From Legionellaceae bacterium UBA6148 (GTDB lineage: Bacteria; Pseudomonadota; Gammaproteobacteria; Legionellales; Legionellaceae), in assembly GCA_002423125.1 (NCBI GenBank), contig DIUW01000063.1:156-8522 (forward strand): a stretch of DNA of 8,367 bases, written 5' to 3'. The notes beneath the pieces are model-generated. The model searched no databases. It was given only the letters and a program-made list of their open reading frames with translations, and was not told the DNA's origin. Position numbers and translations under genes: made by a program. Below, one piece after another: positions 1 through 4,620 of this stretch (position 1 is its first letter; every line of letters starts with the position of its first letter).

Positions 1-54
1 CAAGAACCAGGTTGATAATAGTATTGGGATGCGCAAATACTCGGGGTTCTACGT

Positions 55-1221
55 ATGATCACACGTCAAGCAGCTGCAATCATTGAGCAAAAACTTAAAC
101 ATTATCCTGTTATTGCTGTTACTGGACCACGACAGGCAGGAAAGTCTACGTTGGTTAAGTTTTTGTTTCCCAAAAAACCTTATATTTCATTAGAAGATTT
201 GGATCATCGCCAATTTGCATCAACTGACCCGCGGTCGTTTTTATCTCAGTTTCCTGATGGGGCTATTTTTGACGAAGTTCAACATTGTCCGGATTTATTT
301 TCTTATATACAAACGCGGGTGGACACTCAAAATAAACAAGGGTTGTTTATTTTGACAGGCTCACAACAATTTGGTTTATTAGCTAAAATCTCTCAATCCT
401 TGGCTGGGCGAGTCGGGTTTATTCAACTGCTTCCATTTACGTTGGGAGAGCTTCAGGCCGCCAATTGTGCGCCATCGAGTGTAGAAGATCTTTTACTAAA
501 TGGGTTGTATCCACCTGTATATGATCGAAATATACCCGCTAGCAGCTGGTATAGCGATTATATTTTAACCTATCTTGAGCGTGATGTACGTCAACTCCTA
601 AATGTTCATGATTTAAGAACGTTTCATAGTTTTGTGCAAATGTGTGCAGCAAGAACGGGGCAACTTTTGAATCTATCTAGCTTGGCTTCTGATTGTGGTA
701 TAACGCATAATACTGCCAAATCATGGATTTCAATTTTGGAGGCGAGTTATATTCTCCATCTTCTCCCACCGCACCATCGAAATTTTAAAAAACGTTTAAT
801 TAAGAGCCCTAAAATTTATTTTTACGATACAGGTCTTGTTTGTGCTTTGCTCAGTATTCAAAAGGCAGATCAGCTTAAAATTCACCCGATTAGAGGTCAG
901 TTATTTGAAACATGGGCTGTCAGTGAATTGATAAAACATCGTTTCAATCATGGTCTTTTGTCTAACCTTTATTTTTGGAGAGATAGCCAAGGTCATGAAA
1001 TGGATGTGATCATTGAAAATGGTGATCAGTTAACGCCAATAGAAATAAAGTCTGGCCAAACAATAAATCCTGATTATTTTTCAGGAATGACCTATTGGCG
1101 TCATTTGGATCCATCAGACACTCAGTCTTATTTGGTTTATGCCGGCGATCAACAACAAGTAAGATCGAGTTGCAACGTGGTGGGGTGGCGAGATTTTAAT
1201 CCTGAGCAGATGTTTGCTTAA
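55..1221 (+). CDS. AAA-type ATPase with C-terminal DUF4143 domain
   Basis: 388 residues. This is a cytosolic P-loop ATPase of the AAA_14/DUF4143 group, which is widespread in bacteria and archaea and has no established cellular role. Visible: Walker A GPRQAGKST at residues 24-32, Walker B AIFDE at 70-74, and a sensor-1-like TGS near 101-103. A winged-helix-like stretch lies at about 205-235 (NLSSLASDCGITHNTAKSW). The C-terminal domain carries a PD-(D/E)xK-like set: E315 and D317 in GHEMDV, then E330 and K332 in IEIKSG. Nuclease activity is only inferred from that pattern, and many family members have not been shown to cut DNA. Length is normal for the family, so the gene looks intact. The ATG at 55 is the first start after an in-frame TAG at 19-21; GGGG at 43-46 is a modest ribosome site 8 nt away, and GATAAT at 14-19 could be a -10 box. 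It stands alone, ending about 190 bp from the 3' end of tRNA-Ser(UGA). Confidence 0.85.
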   Translation: MITRQAAAIIEQKLKHYPVIAVTGPRQAGKSTLVKFLFPKKPYISLEDLDHRQFASTDPRSFLSQFPDGAIFDEVQHCPDLFSYIQTRVDTQNKQGLFILTGSQQFGLLAKISQSLAGRVGFIQLLPFTLGELQAANCAPSSVEDLLLNGLYPPVYDRNIPASSWYSDYILTYLERDVRQLLNVHDLRTFHSFVQMCAARTGQLLNLSSLASDCGITHNTAKSWISILEASYILHLLPPHHRNFKKRLIKSPKIYFYDTGLVCALLSIQKADQLKIHPIRGQLFETWAVSELIKHRFNHGLLSNLYFWRDSQGHEMDVIIENGDQLTPIEIKSGQTINPDYFSGMTYWRHLDPSDTQSYLVYAGDQQQVRSSCNVVGWRDFNPEQMFA

Positions 1222-1408
1222 CTTATCGGTTACAAAAGGGGGTAATATATGTCCGGAGCAATTTACGCGTATTAAATGATTGATGTAGGTTACGTGGAAA
1301 GACTGTATTCTGTCTGCCAGAAAGGTTTGAAACCAGTGGGATGAAAAAAAAAATTAATGTTCTTGAAGTGATGAATTTTTAACTATTCAATGAGTTACAA
1401 CCAAAACT
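1222..1408. other. Non-coding gap between the ATPase gene and tRNA-Ser(UGA)
   Basis: No gene is supported. An A10 run at 1344-1353, read on the minus strand, gives a T10 tract downstream of tRNA-Ser(UGA). It follows a weak AT-only stem (AAAAATT/AATTTTT) and could end tRNA transcription. Only very short ORFs (8 and 13 codons) occur. Confidence 0.4.
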
Positions 1409-1496
1409 TGGCGGAGAGACAGGGATTCGAACCCTGGGAAGGTTTCCCTTCAACGGTTTTCAAGACCGCCGCAATCGACCACTCTGCCATCTCTCC
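1409..1496 (-). tRNA. tRNA-Ser (anticodon UGA)
   Basis: Read on the minus strand, this 88-nt gene has acceptor stem GGAGAGA/TCTCTCC (1490-1496 with 1413-1419), discriminator G and an encoded CCA at 1409-1411. The anticodon loop CTTGAAA (1458-1464) gives anticodon TGA at 1460-1462, which reads UCA and related serine codons. The long variable arm with a GAAGG/CCTTC stem and GAAA loop is the class II serine hallmark. The T-arm is CAGGG-TTCGAAT-CCCTG. The gene is single, and its 3' end faces the DUF4143 ATPase gene. Confidence 0.97.
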
Positions 1497-1503
1497 GTTG
1501 CAA

Positions 1504-1532
1504 ATTTTACTAAAGCTGAGTTGGGATTGCAA
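1504..1532 (-). promoter_or_regulatory. Candidate sigma70 promoter of tRNA-Ser(UGA)
   Basis: On the minus strand, TTGCAA (1527-1532) and TAAAAT (1504-1509) are 17 bp apart, the ideal spacing. The -10 box ends only 7 nt before the mature tRNA 5' end at 1496, so transcription would start at or within 1-2 nt of the tRNA. Found by eye; the start site is inferred. Confidence 0.55.
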
Positions 1533-1622
1533 TTGATTTTTTCATAAATTGATATTATTTTTAAATTGAGAATGATGTCATGTTTATAGTTTGGAAGAAT
1601 AGATTTGTTAATGCGCGACTGA

Positions 1623-1658
1623 TGATTTAAATTTATTATGTGATTTAAATTTATTATG
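1623..1658. repeat. Two perfect tandem copies of an 18-bp AT-rich unit
   Basis: The unit TGATTTAAATTTATTATG occurs at 1623-1640 and again, without any change, at 1641-1658. A third copy is not present. The unit contains the palindrome ATTTAAAT. It lies in non-coding DNA between tRNA-Ser(UGA) and the palindromic element. It may be a slippage product or a small VNTR; no function can be assigned. Confidence 0.9.
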
Positions 1659-1702
1659 TTGCGTTAATACGCCAATATAAACTCAATTCCGCAGTTTTTG
1701 AC

Positions 1703-1865
1703 TGTCGTCCCGGAATTTAGCAGGCCGTAACGAGCCTGCGAGTTTAGGTCTGCTTAATGTCCGGGATCCATTGTCGCATTGGATGGGTGCCAAGCCTGGA
1801 TCCCGGACATTAAGCGCGACTAAAGCTCGCCGGCTTGCCAAGTCGCACTAAATTCCGGGACGACA
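1703..1865. repeat. 163-bp nested inverted repeat, MITE-like or cruciform element
   Basis: Two perfect 18-bp inverted pairs are nested. The outer pair is 1703-1720 with 1848-1865 (TGTCGTCCCGGAATTTAG and its complement). The inner pair is 1753-1770 with 1797-1814 (CTTAATGTCCGGGATCCA and its complement). Between them, the left arm (1721-1752) and right arm (1815-1847) are mostly different, yet each has its own dyad: GCAGGC/GCCTGC at 1720-1725 and 1734-1739, and GCGACT/AGTCGC at 1816-1821 and 1841-1846. A further 10 bp of pairing (GCGAG-TTTAG at 1738-1747 with 1820-1830, one bulge) allows a single long hairpin instead. No ORF and no clear target-site duplication were seen. The shape fits a non-autonomous palindromic repeat of the kind scattered in intracellular bacteria. 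Confidence 0.8.
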
Positions 1866-1909
1866 ATCACAGATGCCATCCAAAAGCGGCAGCTCCGAGT
1901 ATAAATGTT

Positions 1910-1979
1910 TATACCTGGTATTTTGAGAACACAGCTTCCGGATGATTGACCATCAACCAGAAGCTGGCTCACAGGTATA
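1910..1979. repeat. Imperfect inverted repeat downstream of minE
   Basis: Three paired blocks are separated by bulges on the left side: TATACCTG (1910-1917) with CAGGTATA (1972-1979), TGAG (1924-1927) with CTCA (1968-1971), and CAGCTTCCGG (1932-1941) with CCAGAAGCTG (1957-1966, one mismatch that becomes a wobble pair in one strand). It starts 17 bp past the minE stop and would form a strong hairpin at the 3' end of minDE mRNA. No clean T-tract follows on the minus strand, so it could be a Rho-independent-like terminator, an RNA-stabilising structure, or a repeat remnant. Confidence 0.6.
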
Positions 1980-1996
1980 GAGTTGGAGACCTACAT

Positions 1997-2263
1997 TTAT
2001 TCGATTAAAGCTTCATCTGGCATTGCTACATTGAGCTCAAGCATGGCATTGTCACCATTACGTTCGATATTAACAAAAACCTTATCGCGCGAAATTGGGA
2101 TATATTTGGCGATTACTGCAAGTATTTCTTCTTGCAGCTGTGGCAAATAATCAGGCGTGCTGCGTTGAGCTCTCTCATGCGAAATAATGATTTGGAGTCG
2201 TTCTTTAGCAACTGATGCTGCAGACGTAGGTCGACGTTTTCTTAGGTAGTTAAGAATACTCAT
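1997..2263 (-). CDS. minE: Cell division topological specificity factor MinE
   Basis: 88 residues, the same length as E. coli MinE. MinE binds MinD-ATP on the inner membrane, stimulates its ATPase and drives the pole-to-pole oscillation that keeps Z-rings at midcell. The N-terminal amphipathic segment (MSILNYLRKRR) is followed by the MinD-contact helix/strand AKERLQIIISHER at about residues 19-31. The dimerisation domain then carries YLPQLQEEILAVIAKY at 39-54 and ends in LELNVAMPDE near 75-84. These are the family's most conserved stretches. The ATG at 2261-2263 overlaps the minD stop (ATGA), so the two are translationally coupled. Stop TAA at 1997-1999. Identification is secure. Confidence 0.97.
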   Translation of the reverse strand: MSILNYLRKRRPTSAASVAKERLQIIISHERAQRSTPDYLPQLQEEILAVIAKYIPISRDKVFVNIERNGDNAMLELNVAMPDEALIE

Positions 2264-3090
2264 GATGTGACAGGCTCCTTATGTTTGCCAAATAAACGGC
2301 GCAGTATTCCTTTGCGCTCGGTATGTATAAAACGCATTGGTTTATCTTCCCCTAAGAAACGGGCAATTGCATCTTTATATGCATGACCTGCATCACTTTC
2401 TACATCAAAAATAACGGGTGTTCCGGTATTTGATGCTTTTAATACCGCTTTAGATTCTGGAATGATTCCAATAAGAGGGATGGCTAGAATGTCTTTAATG
2501 TCGTCAACCGATAACATTTCTCCTTTTTCAACACGTTCAGGATCATATCGTGTGATGAGCAAATGTTCTTGAATTGGAGTTTTTCCTTCGATGGCACGTT
2601 TGGTTTTACTCGCTAATATTCCGAGAATTCTATCCGAGTCTCTGACAGAGGATACTTCAGGGTTTGTCACAATAATGGCATGATCTGCAAAATACATGGC
2701 CATGTGTGCGCCCGATTCAATTCCTGCGGGTGAGTCGCAAATAATAAATTCAAAATCTTGAGCTAATTCATCTAATATTTTTTCAACGCCTTCAAGCTTT
2801 AATGCATCTTTATCGCGTGTTTGTGATGCGGGTAAGATAAACAGGTTCGCAGTGTGTTTATCTTTTATTAGCGCTTGTTTAAGTGTCGCTTCACCATTGA
2901 TGACATTGATGAAATCGTAGACCACTCGTCGCTCACATCCCATAATGATGTCAAGATTTCTGAGACCAATATCAAAGTCAATAACTGCAGTTTTATGACC
3001 TAATAGCGCTAGGCCAGATGAAATTGCTGCTGAGGATGTGGTTTTTCCCACACCGCCTTTTCCAGATGTAACGACAATAATAGTAGCCAA
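2260..3090 (-). CDS. minD: Septum site-determining protein MinD (ParA/MinD ATPase)
   Basis: 276 residues (E. coli 270). A membrane-cycling Walker ATPase that recruits MinC to block FtsZ assembly away from midcell. The deviant Walker A SGKGGVGKTT occupies residues 9-18, with signature Lys11 and catalytic Lys16. The switch region CDSPAGIE carries D119. The C-terminal amphipathic membrane-targeting helix KGILRRLFGKHK starts at residue 260. The start is TTG at 3088-3090: only this position gives the family N-terminus MATIIVVTSGKGG, and a strong AAGGAAGG ribosome site (3098-3105) lies 7 nt upstream. minE follows with a 4-bp overlap. The usual upstream partner minC is absent; about 340 bp of non-coding DNA and a divergent gene occupy its place. 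Confidence 0.98.
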   Translation of the reverse strand: MATIIVVTSGKGGVGKTTSSAAISSGLALLGHKTAVIDFDIGLRNLDIIMGCERRVVYDFINVINGEATLKQALIKDKHTANLFILPASQTRDKDALKLEGVEKILDELAQDFEFIICDSPAGIESGAHMAMYFADHAIIVTNPEVSSVRDSDRILGILASKTKRAIEGKTPIQEHLLITRYDPERVEKGEMLSVDDIKDILAIPLIGIIPESKAVLKASNTGTPVIFDVESDAGHAYKDAIARFLGEDKPMRFIHTERKGILRRLFGKHKEPVTS

Positions 3091-3127
3091 GGTATTACCT
3101 TCCTTTTAACAAAAAATGATAGCTTTC

Positions 3128-3165
3128 AGTTTACACATACTTTAGTGGTATATTCAACTATTATA
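3128..3165 (-). promoter_or_regulatory. Candidate promoter region of minDE
   Basis: On the minus strand two possibilities overlap: a perfect TATAAT at 3160-3165 with no good -35 at proper spacing, and TTGAAT (3152-3157) with TAAACT (3128-3133) 18 bp apart. Both lie 38-75 bp before the minD TTG start. Neither can be preferred by eye. Confidence 0.3.
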
Positions 3166-3449
3166 GTACTCTGTACATGACAATTTATCAGGGCTTTCAA
3201 AAAACCGTCATTCTCGCCCTCCAAATAACGTTCTTCAATTTTCCCTTTTCCCCAGACATGGGGAGAAGGTGCCCGTAGAGCGGATGAGGGGATTTTGAAT
3301 AAGTTATTTGATATTGTGGGGTACCGAGGTACTGTGTAGAAATAACGAAATTTTTTTTTGTCGTGAAAGATGGTTATGGTGATTGCATTTAAACGTTTTG
3401 AAAGGTAAGTTAACGGATTGCGTTTTTGAACCCTAACCTGAGGAGTTTC
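3166..3449. other. Divergent intergenic region and leader of the csrA-like gene
   Basis: No gene is supported in the stretch between minD and the csrA-like gene. Apart from the REP-like hairpin it holds a 12-bp dyad GTACC-GA-GGTAC at 3321-3332 and a T9 run just after. A weak promoter candidate for the + strand is TTGTGG (3314-3319) with TAGAAA (3337-3342), 17 bp apart, which would place the dyad in its spacer. The leader has GGA triplets at 3415-3417 and inside the ribosome site at 3442-3444, the core of CsrA-type RNA sites. All regulatory readings here are tentative. Confidence 0.35.
3244..3291. repeat. REP-like intergenic hairpin repeat
   Basis: CCTTTTCCCC (3244-3253) pairs with GGGGAGAAGG (3260-3269) around a 6-nt loop, with one mismatch or wobble. 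It continues as GTGCCCGTAGAGCGGATGAGGGG to 3291. The arrangement, a CCCC/GGGG stem followed by GGTGCCCG and GCGGATGAGGGG, matches by eye a common proteobacterial intergenic repeat. It sits between the divergent minDE and csrA-like promoters and has no following T-tract, so a repeat is likelier than a terminator. Confidence 0.6.
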
Positions 3450-3644
3450 ATGGATATTTTATCAGTATCATTTGAAGAACCATTAATTGTCCGCATTAAG
3501 GACGAAATTGTTCGACTTGTGTTGTTCAAAACACAAGAAAGTGGAAATGTAAAAGTTGGAATACAAGCTCCGCGATCGATTGATATTCATCGAGAAGAGA
3601 TTTATCAAGCAATTCAATCGAAACAAGATTCATTTGATGAGTGA
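3450..3644 (+). CDS. Divergent CsrA-family carbon storage regulator paralogue
   Basis: 64 residues from ATG 3450, which follows GAGGAG (3440-3445) by 4 nt; an upstream in-frame TTG at 3426 lacks comparable support. CsrA/RsmA proteins are small dimeric RNA-binding regulators that bind GGA motifs in mRNA leaders and alter translation or stability. The C-terminal half is clearly CsrA: VKVGIQAPRSIDIHREEIYQ aligns with the family's [20 protein letters not shown], and R48 corresponds to E. coli Arg44. The N-terminus differs: MDILSVSFEEPLIV replaces MLILTRRVGETLMI, so the conserved RNA-contacting Arg6 and adjacent Arg7 are Val and Ser. There are short insertions after strand 2 and before GNVKVG. It is therefore a paralogue rather than the housekeeping CsrA. 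It lies 3 bp before the PAP2 gene, implying co-transcription. Altered RNA specificity or heterodimer formation with a canonical CsrA are inferences. Confidence 0.82.
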   Translation: MDILSVSFEEPLIVRIKDEIVRLVLFKTQESGNVKVGIQAPRSIDIHREEIYQAIQSKQDSFDE

Positions 3645-3647
3645 ACG

Positions 3648-4568
3648 ATGAGTTTCATGTTTAAAAAAAATAATTTTTATTTATTAATGATGATCGCTGT
3701 GATTATCGTTGCTTCGATCGTTATGTTTAGCGTCAATAAATATTGGTATCGCTTTCCCGGTCTTTTTTATTTTGAGCCTTCATTTTTAGGGCTTTCGATT
3801 TTGTTTTATGTGATTCGCTTGGGGCTTAAGTTGCAGTTTGATTTAAGTGATGACGTAGTGCTCTTGAAGATGATGAAAGAGATGTCTGTTTATACCTTCA
3901 TGATCGTCCTTATCATTTTTGCTACATGTGCGATTCAATATACTCCTTTTAATCCCATTGATAAAAAAATTTTGATGGCTGAACATTATTTACACCTTGA
4001 TCTGAAAGCATCTATTGCATGGTTGAGCGCACAAAGTCATTTTAAATCCATCTCAGCAATTATCTATGATTCTGTGTGCTATCAAGTTATTATTTTTCCG
4101 CTGCTGGTCATACTGTACCAGCGTTATGATGTGATGCATGAGTTTTATTTTTTAGTGTTGGCGAGTTGGATTATTGGATCCATGGTTTATTATTTTTTTC
4201 CAACAATGGGGCCTGCAAGCGTGGTTGATAGTCCTTATTTTATTGAGGCGCAACGGGCAACGGGACTAAAATTTTGGCAACTACATCATTATATTCAACC
4301 CGTAACGGAAGATGGGGGCATGGTTGCTATGCCTTCATTTCACGTTATCTGGGCGTGGCTGTGTGTTTACCTTCTGCGCCCCTGGCCAATTATGTTTTGT
4401 TTGCTTTTTGTAATCAACTCAGCGGTCGCTGTTTCGTGTGTTTTACTAGGTTGGCATTATTATCTTGATGTAATGGGGAGTGTTATTACCATGTTTTTAT
4501 CGCACTCGCTCTATTATTTTTGTCACAGGAAGATGAGCTTTTCTAAGCGATCAGTTGTGAGGACGTAG
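3648..4568 (+). CDS. PAP2-superfamily membrane protein, inositolphosphotransferase/IPC-synthase-like
   Basis: 306 residues, very hydrophobic, with about seven or eight predicted membrane segments (roughly 9-29, 40-60, 79-99, 143-158, 167-187, 234-266, 273-293). The active site matches the PAP2 branch that includes sphingomyelin and inositol-phosphorylceramide synthases. MPSFH carries H232, and GWHYYLD carries H270 and D274, with the His-x3-Asp spacing of those enzymes. FPTMGPA near residues 184-190 precedes the core. Such enzymes move or remove phospho-headgroups on membrane lipids at the periplasmic face; the actual substrate cannot be read from sequence. Start ATG 3648 is 3 nt after the csrA-like stop. 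ATG 3657 is a real alternative, since GATGAG-TTTC-ATG there mimics the csrA-like start region. The stop TAG lies inside a terminator-like hairpin. A lipid-phosphate phosphatase is the main alternative. Confidence 0.8.
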   Translation: MSFMFKKNNFYLLMMIAVIIVASIVMFSVNKYWYRFPGLFYFEPSFLGLSILFYVIRLGLKLQFDLSDDVVLLKMMKEMSVYTFMIVLIIFATCAIQYTPFNPIDKKILMAEHYLHLDLKASIAWLSAQSHFKSISAIIYDSVCYQVIIFPLLVILYQRYDVMHEFYFLVLASWIIGSMVYYFFPTMGPASVVDSPYFIEAQRATGLKFWQLHHYIQPVTEDGGMVAMPSFHVIWAWLCVYLLRPWPIMFCLLFVINSAVAVSCVLLGWHYYLDVMGSVITMFLSHSLYYFCHRKMSFSKRSVVRT

Positions 4569-4600
4569 CCTGGGTTACACTTGGGTTCACCCGGGCTACG
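4564..4600 (+). terminator. Hairpin terminator at the end of the csrA-like/PAP2 unit
   Basis: CGTAGCCTGGGT (4564-4575) pairs with ACCCGGGCTACG (4589-4600), 12 bp with one mismatch or wobble, around a 13-nt loop. ATTTTGTT follows on the + strand, a short T-tract. The PAP2 stop codon (4566-4568) is inside the left arm. On the minus strand no T-tract follows, so it probably serves the + strand genes, while also lying 20 bp beyond the end of fadJ. The GTAGCC...GGCTAC form also resembles a dispersed intergenic repeat. Confidence 0.6.
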
Positions 4601-4620
4601 ATTTTGTTGCGTGACGGTTT

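Noticed and set aside
1249..1275. 8-codon ORF MSGAIYAY with a GGGGG ribosome site
   Set aside because: Too short to support; it could be a chance start behind a G-run. No homologue is recognisable.
1341..1382. 13-codon ORF beginning MKKKINVLEVM
   Set aside because: It arises from the A10 run; no ribosome site and no recognisable domain.
1600..1900. CRISPR array
   Set aside because: The repeats are one tandem pair and inverted pairs, not regularly spaced direct repeats with spacers.
3426..3449. Upstream TTG start extending the csrA-like protein by 8 residues
   Set aside because: No ribosome site at TTG, while ATG 3450 has GAGGAG and fits the CsrA N-terminus.
4274..4468. 64-codon + strand ORF inside the PAP2 gene
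   Set aside because: Out-of-frame shadow of a gene with complete catalytic motifs.
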